This document shows, piece after piece, positions 25,212 through 37,566 of a DNA stretch of 64,000 nucleotides. Positions within the stretch are counted from its first letter, which is position 1. The number at the start of each line of letters is the position of its first letter. Below the pieces are notes generated by a model, which worked only from the letters and a program-made list of their open reading frames with translations, made no database searches and was not told the DNA's origin. This DNA is from Gymnothorax reevesii. Taxonomy: Eukaryota > Chordata > Actinopteri > Anguilliformes > Muraenidae. The DNA is taken from assembly GCA_029721435.1 (NCBI GenBank), contig CM056583.1:49020620-49084619 (forward strand), in the 5' to 3' direction. Position numbers and translations under genes: made by a program.

Positions 25212-27047
25212 GTAAGCGGCGCCAACAGACACCTCTCCTCCAATGAGCCGTACATGCAATGCAGTCAGAGCCATTTTAGCGATTGTTCAGAAAACGTATT
25301 TTCGCGGCTTATATATCACATATAATGGCTGCAAAGAGACGGTATAATCAAATAATGCAAATTGCTACTTTGTTGGAAATTTATATTTTTTATTTGTTTA
25401 CTTTTAAATGATTTTAAAAATAAGCCCCATCAGCCTCTGCAGTCATGCTCAGGTTCAGGAAATGCATTATCATCACCAGTACATTGATGGTGGGAGTAGC
25501 GCGTTTTCTCCATGATCTCCAACCAAACCTTAGTTGTGTTCGGGCAGTAAAACTAAGCCTGCTTGCATATATATTGCTATGGAATGCTCAATTTAATGAA
25601 ATTCCTACCTTTAGTAAATTGCAGTATCTTCTTGTAAAAATGTTGATTAGATTAGTGTTTTTTTTTTTTTTTTAAATATTAAAAATATGTAACCATTTCA
25701 AAACTTCATCTCCAATATGATCATCATGAAAATCATAGAGAGCACTGCTTTTTTTTTTGGTGGCTTCATATTGGTAGCTTGTTTTTTGTTTTTTCTTTTT
25801 TTTTATACTTGGGCCATTTTCCTGATAAGTCGATCAGAACAAGCTGACATCTGTACTGTTTTCTGAAATCTGTATCAATGGAAGTGTTGATCATTAATGA
25901 CAGGTTCATACCTAGAACATCTCACTGTGAGTTTCTTTCAAAATAAAATTTGAACAAAGGGCTTCATTGTCGTAGGATTTTTAGAATGGCCTCATTAAGT
26001 TTAGTGCTAGCTTACCTGCTAGGGAAAAAATCTAAATTGTCAGGTCAGTGTAATAATTAATAACTTCTTGCTACTACTGCAAAAAATCCCTGTGAATGCA
26101 CTTGTGAAACGGTTTAATAATTGGGTCTTTTGAGATTTTATACATTTCCTGGTTGAATGGCCTGTGTAAGTGAGCCCCTACATCAAGAATATATGACAAA
26201 ACATTATTTTGTCTTTGTCTGTGGCCTTATTGCTGAAGTATAACCATAATATGTCTGACTCGCCAGTTCAGCACTGTAGACTCAGCAAAGGTGGGACGTC
26301 AGTGGTTTGCTTGTGCTTTTTCTCTCGAAGTTTGTGGACATTAGAACTGCGCTACAGCAACTGTGCGATTAAAGAGAGGAGTTGCGGAATACTCTGTTTA
26401 GACCAATTACGCAGAGCAACTGAGATTTTGCTGAAGTTTCTTGACTGAAATATCCTTTGGAGTTTTTTGGCTAGTGAGGGTAGAGCGGACTTTGATTTAA
26501 GGCCTCATGGAGTGGTCCATAAATGTAATTTAGAAGCTTAGCCATTGTGTGGCTACAGCATTTGAAAAGCTGAAGTGACATTAATTATACCTTCAGACAA
26601 CCTACAGGTCTTTACTCAGTTATTCCACGGTCATTTATGGGAGGTGAGCCATTTTAATTCCCCTCATTATGTTATGGACCTGAGACAAATATTGATTCAG
26701 TGTTTATATCTCATAAAATGTTTCTTGGTTTTGGCTAATGGCACAGCTTGTGCTAGAAAATATAACAACTTCTAAGCATGTTATTTTCAGTACGATCCAA
26801 ACCGTTAATGCAGTCTTGGTTTGGTTGGTACTCTAAAAATAGTGCATGCATTGATTTGTGTTCATTTGAACAGCATTTATTTGTACATTGCTGTAACTGT
26901 TTGTGAAAGCAGTTGGAAGAATTTTACTTCATTGCCTGAAATAATTAGGTCCAAGACTCCTCACTGTTTTAAAAATTGCATCAGTGCGCACATACTGGAA
27001 ATTTTCACATTTTCAAAATATGTGCCAAATATGAGCGTTTCATGTCG

Positions 27048-27123
27048 CTAATAATAATAATAATAATATAACAACAACAACAATCACAATAATAGTAATA
27101 AAAATAATAATAATAATAATAAA
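27048..27123. repeat. (TAA)n / (AAC)n microsatellite
   Basis: An ATA/TAA trinucleotide run is interrupted by ACAACAACAACAA and a few substitutions, then returns to TAATAA. Confidence 0.9.
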
Positions 27124-27664
27124 TATCAAGCAACTGGGTGCAAGCAACAGGAGGCAATTAAGAATTATAAAGCAGTATGAAGCAGTAAAGACACATTGTA
27201 TGATCTTTTTTAAAAGATTTAGATTTCATGACAGATACTTTTTTATGGTATTCCTTGCTTTGTAAGTTTCATGATGCTTTTACATTGCTTAACCTGTCAA
27301 ATAGCTGCTGAAAGCCGTATTCTATTGGTTGAAAAAATGTAACATTAAGACTTTTTTTTTTGCAACTTATAGTGTCGCCACTTTTCTGAGAGTCACAAAA
27401 ATTTATATGCGTAAACAGAATGTCACGCCACATAAGTGTGGAAAATTTAAACAAAGAGCTCACAAGTCATCATGAATTAATTTAAATAGACCATGGCCAC
27501 AATATTTTTGGAACCTCTGACAGCCGTTTATGACAGAACTATTAGAAAAATCACTTCCAGAATATTGGAATGCCAATATTCATTCTAGAGGATAAAGTTT
27601 TTAGGCAGAAGGAGCCTGATCTTATGATGGATGTCATATGATTTTCATTGCCCACAGTCAATGG

Positions 27665-28187
27665 TAGGGGAGATGGGGTCCGATGAGCCATGGGGACCAA
27701 TGAGCCATATCACTATTTTGCAATCAATCGATGACAGAGCTGCTTAAAGTAGGCAAAATATTTGACCAGCAGATATTAATTCTCAAGTTTTGTGATGATT
27801 GGATATTGGATTCAAGAGTTATGTCCCCTTTTATCAGTTTGAGGTCTCCTCCACAAAATGTACTGGTTTACTGTGGCCACGTTTTTAACATGGCAACTTC
27901 TTCATATATTATTTTAAGGTTTTGCCTGCAGACGCTGTATACCAAAATTTGCGCAAATCAGAATAATTGTTTTGATTTTAAGGGTTTTACAAAAAAAAAT
28001 CAGAAGATGCAATATGGGGCATGGTTGTGGTCCATACAGGCTTTTTTGTTCAGCTGGATCCAGGAAATTGGTTATTAATCATGGGGATAAATGAGCCATA
28101 TCACTATTTTGCCTATTTTTAACACCTTTTTGCATCGATTGATCGCAAAATAGTGCTATGGCTCATCGGTTCCCAGTCTCCCCGACA
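27665..28187. mobile_element. Unclassified inverted-repeat element around a captured repeat segment
   Basis: The left end (from about 27665, GGGGAGATGGGG then TCCGATGAGCCAT) and the right end read in reverse (GGGGAGACTGGGAACCGATG) are related. Both continue into CACTATTTTGC and ATCAATCGATG. ATGAGCCATATCACTATTTT also occurs a second time in direct orientation at about 28089, just before the right arm, so the right end is itself a hairpin. The interior (about 27771-28072) is a copy of a repeat found again at 28753. I could not fix a target duplication, so superfamily and exact borders are open. Confidence 0.5.
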
Positions 28188-28394
28188 TTTAGTGAAATAT
28201 GCAAATAAAGCTTTAGACCCCTATTGGCCAACTCACTTAAATTTTCCTGGTGCTACCTAATCAAGATGTACATATGCCGACCAAGTTTCATGTTGTATAG
28301 TCATTGGTATGCCTGTCAAATATCAGCTGTTTCCTGATTGGCTAATCGTGGTTATATTTTTGTCAGCTTCCCTTTGCCATTAGAAGGTCTATAA

Positions 28395-28598
28395 CAGGGG
28401 TCCCCAATCTTTCCCAGAAAGGGCCGGTGTGGGTGCAGGCTTTCATTGCAACCAACCAGCTATGCACCTGATGCTACTAATGAAGCTTATTAGTAAGGAG
28501 TCCAGGGGTTGATTAGTAGCATCAGGTGTGTAAATGCTTGGTTGCAATGAAAGCCTGCACCCACACCGGCCCTTTCTGGCAAAGATTGAGGACCCCTG
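28395..28598. mobile_element. 204-bp hAT-type MITE with perfect 8-bp target site duplication
   Basis: The termini are CAGGGGTCCCCAATCTTT on the left and, in reverse, CAGGGGTCCTCAATCTTT on the right. The arms remain complementary through GCCGGTGTGGGTGCAGGC, CATTGCAACCAA and CTGATGCTACTAAT, so the element is close to a full palindrome. The eight bases before it (GTCTATAA, 28387-28394) are repeated exactly after it (28599-28606). CAGGGGT ends and an 8-bp duplication are hallmarks of hAT elements. It has no coding capacity. The well-matched arms and perfect duplication suggest a fairly recent insertion compared with nearby repeats. Confidence 0.85.
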
Positions 28599-28619
28599 GT
28601 CTATAAGAAACTTAGTCAG

Positions 28620-29672
28620 AGATACAGTGTGCTAAACTAGAACCATTTGAGTCTTATGATTGAAGAAATATAGGTAGTTCTTCACTTTTGCTTCTTACAG
28701 TGCCACCTATGAGACAATTGCCGCCAAGTTTGTTGTCTTCAACTACTTATCCTGTAGATATAAATTCTCAAGTTTTGTGATGATTGCACATTGGATTCAG
28801 GAGTTATGCCCCCTTTTATCAGTTGAGGGCTCTTCCCCAAAATTTACTGGTTTACTGTAAAAAAAATCAGAAGATGCAATATGGGGCATGGTTGTGGTCC
28901 ATACAGGCTTTTTTTGTTGAGCTGGACCCAGGAAATTGGTGAAAGAATTCAAATTCCAAGAATTTTGAATCTAGCTTTAACAGTTCAAGAGTTACAGCAG
29001 GTAATGTGCTTGGCTCTACAGCACTGCCATCTAGCCAACCAGTGAAATTTTAATGGAGATTGCCCTTTCATTCATTTCAAACAATCTGATGAAGTTTCAT
29101 GACAACACATGATGGCAAGGTGAGTGGAATGTGAAATGTGGCTGCTGAAATGTGATTGGCTGGTGGCAGCCATCTTGGTTGAGTTATCACCTTGTACTTA
29201 AAGATATCCTTAGGACCCTAACTGACTAACTAACTCACCAAATCTTCTTTACGTGGTCACTTAATTTATTCAACATTTAAAGCCCTTGGTCTGAAGATGC
29301 TGTGTACCAAATTTTGTGCAAACTGGTCGCACTGTCCAGGAGGAGATGGATTTTAAAGGTTTTGCAAAAAATTCAAAATGGTAACTAGGAAAGCACTCAG
29401 AGAGCGCAGAACCTCCGCCAGGGGGCTGCAAAGCCAATAGCACGGCGATTGGAACTCCGACCCATTGGAAAGACTTCAAATCTTGAACTTTGGCGTATAT
29501 CTCAGCAGTACTTTGGCCTAGATATGCCAAAATTTAATCACCTCTTCCTTGAGTTAATACCCACCTACCCTGAAAATTTCATAAGTCATTAGTTTTTGAG
29601 TTATGTTGTACACAAACAAGCCAACAAACAAACGGCACCGAAAACATATACCTCCTCGGCAGAGGTTAATAA
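28620..29672. repeat. Dispersed repeat remnant, fish type, unclassified
   Basis: The segment 28753-28941 repeats 27771-28072 (shared GATGCAATATGGGGCATGGT and TGGTCCATACAGGC), with about 110-130 bases missing relative to that copy. The region ends with AAACAAGCCAACAAACAAAC and CCTCCTCGGCAGAGGTTAAT, a 3' motif I recognise as widespread in fish genomic repeats. No open transposase or reverse transcriptase frame was found. The exact extent and class are uncertain. Confidence 0.5.
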
Positions 29673-31123
29673 CTACCCCAATGCAAACGGGAGTGACGCA
29701 TATTGATACATTTCAGCCAAAAAAAAAAAGATGTTCCGGAGACTTATTCTTCTAAAGTTATAGCCAAAATACACCTGGTGGTCAATCAATTTTTTATTTT
29801 ATTTATTTCTTTGTCAGAGTAGTGGTTGTCTGCCAAGTATGGGAGCTATGGGTATCATGGTGTCTGAGCCCCATATACTTTTAGGCAGTTTCTGGTTGAA
29901 GAAAAATGTCAAGAAAATGCATATCAGTGTTTTTTTTTTTTAAAGCAAATCACTGAGATTCAATTTTTAGGCAAAGAATAGCTGAGAGGACACAGGCAAC
30001 AAGACCGAAGTGTGAGGACGAGAATTGTCACTGCTAGTCAGTAAGCAGGGGATTGCATATTCTCCTATATCAAAATGCAGAATCACAAATATTATCTAAT
30101 ACTAACAATATAATAATGATGTATTAGTACTACTTGCGACATTCTACAATGGTTAGGCCTGAATATAAATAAGGAGATATTAATAGGGATGCCCCTTCCC
30201 CAAAATTTCAGTAATTTTATATTAATCATGGATTTTCTTTTGAGCAGAAGCAAATAAAATGAATTGCAACAATAATTTATAACTGACTTTTTATATGGTA
30301 TGCTGCTGTGCCACATAATGAGTACATCCGAGCAAAGAAAATGAGGCGCATGAATTGACCAGGATAAGGAAACTGAAAGAAGTACACAATTGAAAATAAG
30401 AATAATACTCGTCAAAGTGCAAGTGAAATAGTCTAGATAACAAAAAGGAAAAACACAGAACTTGTATAGCTTCACAAGGAGCTAGCTTAGCAGCCTCTGT
30501 AGGATTATAATGAATTATGAATGCAGATTGGTCATCTCTGAGTGCAACTTTGGTACAACTCACATCCTGTAAATGGGCTGAGTTATATCTCCTGGGTTTC
30601 TTTGCATGTCTGGCTTAACCCCAAAATGTTGCCAAATTGATGAGACCATATTTTTTTATTGGAGACCAAGGCCTCCATGCTGTGCAAAATAGTCTCTGCC
30701 CTTTCATGTGCTTCATTGAGTTAAGAATCCTGACTGACATTGTGTGGCTACTGGCCAGAATGCAGTCAAATTTAAAAGCTTATGCTATATGATTCAAAGA
30801 GCCTTACAACAAAACACTTAACATGATGTAATGATAGCTTCAATAATAATCATAAGACTAAAGTATTTTATTACTGTACCTCATATTAGTAGCCAATAGG
30901 TTGCATTTAGTAACCCGCCACCCCTACCGCTACCTCTTCATTCGATGATACAGTCACTGACTGGCAATTCCCAAGGTTGAGGACTGTGAAACTGAAACGT
31001 TCAGGCGATCACCCAATTCTAATTTCAATTTACATCTGGGTGCTGTGAGAATAGATTCGGAAATATAAGACAATGGTTGTGAGCCCCCATGTCAAGTCTC
31101 CCTTGAAAATAAATATAAGTGCA

Positions 31124-31320
31124 TTAACCCTTTAAGCGATGAGCCTATTTTTAAGGTTTCTGCTTGAATATTGCAAACCCATAAGAAAATGGGTATATCT
31201 CTGCAACCACAAGGTCTATTTGAATAATTTTGGTTTCATAGTAAATGGGACACTTGTGAGATTTGTTGAGATGAGTTAATATGAGTATATTTGATACTGG
31301 TGAAGAGTAAATGAAGATGG
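31124..31320. mobile_element. Possible piggyBac-type element end (TTAA-CCCTTTAAGC)
   Basis: A TTAA tetranucleotide at 31124-31127 is followed by CCCTTTAAGCGATGAGCC and then ATGGGTATATCTCTGCAACC. TTAA targets and CCC-starting ends are typical of piggyBac. A piggyBac-like N-terminal exon lies about 1.3 kb away on the minus strand, in the orientation that would make this the 3' end. The other end was not located, so this is tentative. Confidence 0.3.
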
Positions 31321-32402
31321 CACATGCAAAAATTTTAAAAATGTAGATCCGCCTAAAAAAAAAATCATTTTCAGGATGAATATCCCATTGAAAATGATGC
31401 AGTGTCAGCTCTAAACCTTTATCAGACCATAATACAACATAAGAACATTATCTCTGCAAAGGCTGACTCAGATAAAGTGAAGTAGAACAAAACTAGAGAG
31501 TTTTTAGCACAGGGAGTTCAACCGAGGTCTCCAAAGTGGCCATTTTGGCACAATTTGGCACAATTTGGCACCATCTGTGCCATTTGAGTTTTCTCATGTA
31601 CAACACTATACATTTCATTTTTATATTTCTAATGGTGATCAATACATCCAAATACAACTGTTTTTGGCAATTTTTTGAAAATTCAACCAGACCTCTGTAT
31701 ATTTCCCATTTGAAAAATTGAACCACACAAAGCAACTGAATGTTGATTCCAAATGGAGCAGATTTTTTTTGATAAAACAGTAAATATTTCAGCAACAATA
31801 CCAACAGTAAAAAAAATTGTAAAACTTCTAAAATATTTACACTATTCTACAATATGCAATTTTGAAACTTTGAAATTGCAAAACAAATATTTCCATAAAA
31901 ATTTAAACTTGTAAAAACACACACAAAGCATATACATATATGCATATACTCATACATAAAAGGGAAAAGAAGGCACACTCAAAGACTGATGTTTCAGTCT
32001 TCTGTATTCGGAAAGTTTCACTTGGAGACATTGAGAATGAGCTAAGCCCAAAACGTCTGTCAATCAGCTTTGTCCTAAGACTATAGGAATATGGGAACCA
32101 TATTGCGTAAATTGCCCCACTTTCGTAAGTAGTGTTTATTTTCAGCGACTGGGACCAGCCAGTGCCTGCTTTATACCGACTCTCCTTTATCTTATACATA
32201 CACATACGTATACAGTCAAACATACATAAACATATACACATGCACATACAAACACCAACAGACACCGAACGTCACATTTCATAACATCAGACCACATCAC
32301 TTAGCCTGCATTTTGGCCCGAAAAAAAGCAGCTAGCGCCAAACATATTGAAATTTTTACAGCAATAAAGCTTTCGATACAACATTTATATGACATTCCAT
32401 AC

Positions 32403-32581
32403 CTTTCAGAAGATGGAGGACGGTAATCGGAGTCACCACTGTCTTCTGCATACTCCGGTTGCATAAGATCTTCGTCCTCTGACGAAGAATCCTCGATACA
32501 TAGCGTACTGTCAGCGTTCTCCTCCAGTAATTTCAAAACCTCTTCGGCTGTGAAACGTCTGCTAGGCCCCTGCTTGGCCAT
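32403..32581 (-). pseudogene. piggyBac-like transposase, N-terminal exon remnant
   Basis: On the minus strand an ATG at 32581 opens MAKQGPSRRFTAEEVLKLLE, followed by an acidic stretch (DSSSEDED, then EDSGDSDYRPPSS). This is the layout of the N terminus of piggyBac-derived transposases and PGBD genes: a short basic start, an FTAEE-type motif, then Asp/Ser/Glu-rich sequence. The frame meets a plausible splice donor (AAAG then GTATGG at 32402) after 179 nt; beyond it the reading continues without family similarity. I found no DDD catalytic core downstream on the minus strand (31.1-32.4 kb), so it is an internally deleted copy or an isolated fragment. The TTAACCCTTTAAGCG at 31124 could be one end (TTAA is the piggyBac target), but no matching partner end was found. 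Confidence 0.5.
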
Positions 32582-35500
32582 ATTTCTCACAAAGTGTAAT
32601 AAAATATCGATAAAAAGAATCAACCTGTCTAGAAACGAGCAACAACAAAGTCGATGCCGTGCGCTCTGCGTTCAGCTATCCTATGCGTAATACGGGTATC
32701 CTGCGTAAATCGAGTTTGCTGGTTTGTACACATAGTGAATACGCTTGGCTCTATCTCCGCCACGGATTCGTCGATTTGGGCGATTGACAACTCGTTGAAA
32801 TCGTTAGAACCAATAGAATGAAGCTATATTCACCAAAATGAGATTGACAGTACTGTCTGCCAATCAGAATTAGAAGAACACACGTCTTCGCGAAAAAGAC
32901 CCTGATGCATACGGACATTGTAAGGCTTCCCCTGGGTCACTAACGCTGTCGGCTAAAGCCGGAAAGTTTTGGAACGCAACACAGGTAATAGGACTAACTG
33001 AATCAAGTGTGAATTTTACGGAAAAATGAGATTTTCTCGCCCGAACAGCGAAGGAAAAATAAATTTTACTACGATAGTTTGAAAAAGCGATGTAAGTTTT
33101 TATGATTCTTTGGCCTCTATCTCTCCGAAACTTTGGAGTAGATCAATTTGCATTAGAGCATTGGAATCTGTGGAGTCTTAGCTTTCATTTGACGCCTCGC
33201 TTGTGCATGCTGCATGAACTTTGGTTGCGGTAGAGCTTGCAATATGTCGAGTGGGTTGATGCAGCGGAGCTGAACAGAGTTTGATATGTCGTAATTAATT
33301 TAGTTGTTATTTGAGCTGTGTTTAGAACATGTAAAAACGTTTATACAGTCGTGTAGCCCCGGTTCTGCTGTTTAATTTGATGTGCAATTTCGCTATATTC
33401 TTTCAAGATTAGTGCATTATTTCATGCTGTGTTTGTTAATACCCCTCAAAGTCCCCCAATTGGGGGACGTGACAAAGGAAAATGTTAAAACTGCTTTGAA
33501 AACTTTGAATGGGGTACAATTATGTGAAAGTATCTAGTAGTGCTTCCTCCATTATTTTGTTCTCGAAAGCCTGTTTCTTCATAGTTGGAGGCAGGGCAGA
33601 GGTGCTGTGTTGTAGGTTTGTGGGCGTAAGGTTTTTGTCATGTTGGCAACTTTATTTTTTCGAGGGGCTTGTTTTTCTGGTTCAGTTTATTATTTTCTTT
33701 TCTTTTTTACAATTTAGCTTTATATCCTTTCCTAACATCATGTTCAAACCTGCTCTACATCGTTCTGTTTTTGTTTTTGTTGACGTGACTGCAAAGGTTT
33801 GTGTGGATGAATGGCTTACAGCGCTGTTTAAGTTCATCGTATCTTGATTTTCATTCCAGAATGACTTCAGTCATGCCTGAAAAATTGGAATGATACTAAG
33901 AACAGTTGAGGTGATGATTTAGCCGCAATTATGAGTTCCCAGTGGTTATATTTCATCCGGGGAGCTCAGAGAAATGGTGAAATGAGTGATATTTTATGGA
34001 CGAAAATAGCGTCTGATTGTCACTAACCTTGAACATATTTATTTTACAACAATAGAATCATGAATGTGTGGGAAGAGAATCAGCCCTCTTAGGAGTCATT
34101 TACTTCGCACTAACAAATAACCTGAAGGCTGCATTAAATGAGACTCATTAAAGTGTTACTCGGCAAAGAAGAGTCTCAATCTCAAATTTGTCTCATCATT
34201 TTTTTTGGTCATTTAATTATTAGCACCCTATGCTATTTTTGGCTTAGCAGGTAAGATTCCATATAGTCCCAGTATTGTCATATGTACTCTGTGAAAGGTT
34301 CTGCAAAAATTCAACATGGGTATTGTCCATTACTGAACCCTTTTCACATTGAAACCGTGGGAGCGGTGCTCATGGCACCTGCAGGAGTCTGTGACCTTGG
34401 CTTTTGCTTTGGCTGTGGCCACTGTTGTTGCACTGGATTCTTGAGGGATGTTCAGGTATCTTCTGATTTCAGCAGTATAAGCTTGAACAGTGTGATTCAC
34501 CATCAGTCATTGTAATGTGTTTCAGTCAATCTAGTCTTTTGTGAGGTTTTTCTACTGAATTTATGTACTTGCTGTCAATATTTAACATGTATACAAGTAT
34601 TCTAGATTTAATTCTCCCTGTGGAAAATGCCACATGGAACCTTTGTAGCTATGGAAGTAGTGCATCTTGGGTTATTTCTGTTACCTGTCTAATAAAACTT
34701 GGCTTCATGTGTTTGTATGCGGCTTCACTATTTTAGCCGTCAAGAATATTTCCTGACAAAATATGTTAAGAAACTTCTTTTACCCCCTGAGTTATACTCT
34801 GTGCCATTCACTTAGTCTACTTTATGATTGCTGAAATGCAGTGACGGTTGGCTTAAAAGGGATTGTCGCCGAAGACTTTATTACATGACACAAAAAAACC
34901 AGTGGGATTTTTTTTTTTTAATATTTTTTTTACCCCCTCCTTTTCTTTTATGAGATTAAGAGTGGAGGCCAAAGGGTCTTGTCATTTTTGAAAAATTATC
35001 TGGCTTTGAAATTAATCTTTTTTGACAGCTGACATGACATCGAAGGTTTGTGTGATTGACAACAACACGAGATGAGAATTAAAAAAGGAAAAAATGTGCT
35101 GAGGTGGTGTGTGGAATCCCTGAACTTCGGGAGCGGAGCCTCTTGTGGTCCTTCAGCCTGGCTGGTTCGCCCGCTCCAGTCTTCAGTCCTCAGTCCTCAC
35201 ACGTTGTTTTGCAAACTGTTTAGCGCCGGTGCGAGTCTCTCATTCTCTTCAACACCAGCGCTACGCACACTTGCGCCTTATTTTCTCCTCGTCGCTGCGC
35301 TCCAACACCGTTAAACGTCCTGGTCTTCATCCTCTCCTGAGACATTACACTTTGCTGTGACGGCTCGGTGTTTGCGCGTCCCTTTGAACTGTTTTCAGTG
35401 CACCTGTGTGTAAATGTGCTGTAATGCTGTGTGTTTTCTTGTGTGTTTGCCTGGTACCTCCCCCTGACTCCCATGTTCCTCTCACTCAGCTCCTGCTCTG

Positions 35501-36099
35501 GGGTTTGGACTATTGTGTACTGGTGACGCACTCATTTCTCGCTCTGAACGTGTCTTTCGGCACTCGTGTCATATCTGGCATGTGCCGGGTACAGGAGCTT
35601 CCACATGCTATTTCTAAAGAAAAGTGGTGCTCCGTATGGAAATTCTGGGACCGCTATCAATAACTAATATTTGACTGCTCATATTGGCTGACCCCCTGTG
35701 CATCCTAGATTTACATTACTCCTGTAATCATATTGCTGCATTCTGGAGTATAGATGAGCTGGAACATTTAATTAAAGAAACAAAAAAAATTGTGCATTTT
35801 TTTGTGCAATGCAATTACTCGTATTTTCACTTTTTGCTTATTTTAAGTGGAGAATGAGTTCAGGCAGTAATTTATTGAATGAAACATTAAATTAAGGATA
35901 AGCTATGAATTAAAGGTTCTAATAAGTATGATTTGGCTAGTTTTTTGAGCAAGACATTTTCTCTTAATAATTTGCTTCATTAGTAACTGGTGGTGTCTGT
36001 TGCCTCTGTAATGTTTGTTGTGTCGTTAGATCGGTCCATCTAATGGCAAATCATTTCACCTTCGATAGTGCCGTGACCCTGAAATTTCATTTTAATTTG

Positions 36100-36640
36100 A
36101 GTTAAAGAGCTTGACGACCCGGCTCAAGCTTTAAGGAACACTTCCTCCGAAGTTCAGATTTATTTCCGTGGGCTCTTGACCTCTGCGCAACCTTCAGGAG
36201 AGCCTCTTGACCGAAGAGCTCTGCGCCGAGGCGGCACTGACCGGCTAGCTGAAAAGGAACCGCACTCTCAAGTGTCGGTGTGAATTCGCCGTCGCCAAGG
36301 CAACGGGGCCGCACCGAAGGCCAGGGAAGCCAGGACTAATCCCCCAAAAAACGGAAGCTGCCAAACGCTGGAATTATGCGGCAAGGTAGCGCAGTGTGGC
36401 AAGCCCTTTTTGGCCAGCTGATGCCATTTGAGTGGTCAGATTTCTTGAAAGTAGCTGGGATCGCTCGAGCTGTCCATTTGTACCGAGCGCAGGATTTCAG
36501 AGGAGAAAACATTTTTACGCAGGAGCAGAAAAATGACTCGCTAGCGATGTAGATTCAGGCTCGTTCTGAGGGAGCCATGGCGGCGGACAGGCTGTTTCAT
36601 TGTGCCTCTCGGTGGCTCCGAAACGCTAGTGTCACCGCAT
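36100..36640. promoter_or_regulatory. CpG-rich segment with RFX X-box and YY1-like motif; candidate internal promoter or enhancer
   Basis: The segment is CpG-rich within an AT-rich intron. At 36291-36304, GTCGCCAAGGCAAC fits the palindromic X-box bound by RFX factors (GTNRCC, spacer, RGYAAC). At about 36575-36585, GCCATGGCGGC fits the YY1 core and also places an ATG in good initiation context (a 21-codon frame to 36642, no recognised product). Mammalian TCF4 uses many internal alternative first exons; this segment could be one, but no splice donor was identified. Confidence 0.4.
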
Positions 36641-36980
36641 AATGATTTATTGTTCATTTTGTATTTGAATTGTTGTTGGCCTTAAGCCAAGGGCAGCCGA
36701 CGAGCGGTCGAGTGCACGGCGAGGCGCAGTCCGTGCGTGCAGGAAGCACAGCTTGGAACAAGTGCGGGCAAAAACACACTCACGCACACACACACACCCA
36801 GCATGCACGCCCGTACGTGCGTTGTCGCCCCGAAAATCGGCCCGTCGCTCCCGCTCCGACTGAGCCTGATCTCAGTGTCAAACGCTTCATCATCTCTCTC
36901 TCCTGCCAGTTTCACCAAAAAAAAAAAAAAAAAAACAAAAACAAACGGCTGCGGGTTCATTTGCGACGTCACGCTCCAAA
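36640..36980. promoter_or_regulatory. GC-rich continuation with short CA repeat and poly-A
   Basis: CpG-rich sequence continues to about 36870 (CGACGAGCGGTCGAGTGC, GTCGCCCCGAAAATCGGCC). It is broken by a short CA repeat (about 36784-36797) and an A-run at 36918-36934. No exon is supported. Confidence 0.25.
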
Positions 36981-37496
36981 TTCTACAGCGGGGCTGCTCC
37001 GCGCCACTATATGTGGATTTATTTTATGTAAAGGTTTGGCGCTCGATGCGTTGGAGATCACAGCAAGAGTGCGTTTCATTCAAGCTTAGGAATTGCGGAG
37101 GGAACCTTGGCTGCCGATGGTGTTGTGTTCTCACACTGAGCCAACCCTCTTCCTCTTTCAGCATCTCCCTGTCGTGGAGTTGGCAGGGACTGTGTTTTTC
37201 AGGTTTTGGCAGGTAGTCTCGGTTGACGTCGTTCTATTTTCCTTTTTTCCAAATTCCTGTGTCATTTAAGGAGGCCTGTATCTGCGTGTTTTAAATCCCT
37301 TCATCTAAAATTGTCTCCTTTTTTTTTTCTTTTATTTTCTGTCAAAAGTTATAATCCTTGCGTGAGTGTTAACGGGTCCCACAAATTGAGGTTTAAGTGT
37401 GGCTGAATTTGGAATCATGCTTGCTAACAGGCAGGTACACGCATACACATGCTCCATCACAAATACTTTCGTGTCTGTATACAGACACATGCACAT

Positions 37497-37513
37497 ACTC
37501 ACTCACTCACTCA

Positions 37514-37547
<34 letters not shown>

Positions 37548-37566
37548 CGCACACAAACACACACAA
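37497..37566. repeat. Compound (ACTC)n-(TC)n-(CA)n microsatellite
   Basis: Four ACTC units run into about 13 TC units and then CA repeats. Simple sequence; apparent SLSLSL frames are artefacts. Confidence 0.9.

Noticed and set aside
36577..36642. 21-codon frame beginning MAADRLFHCASRW in a good initiation context
   Set aside because: It ends at a stop with no donor and no similarity; the ATGGCGGC word is also explained by a YY1 motif.
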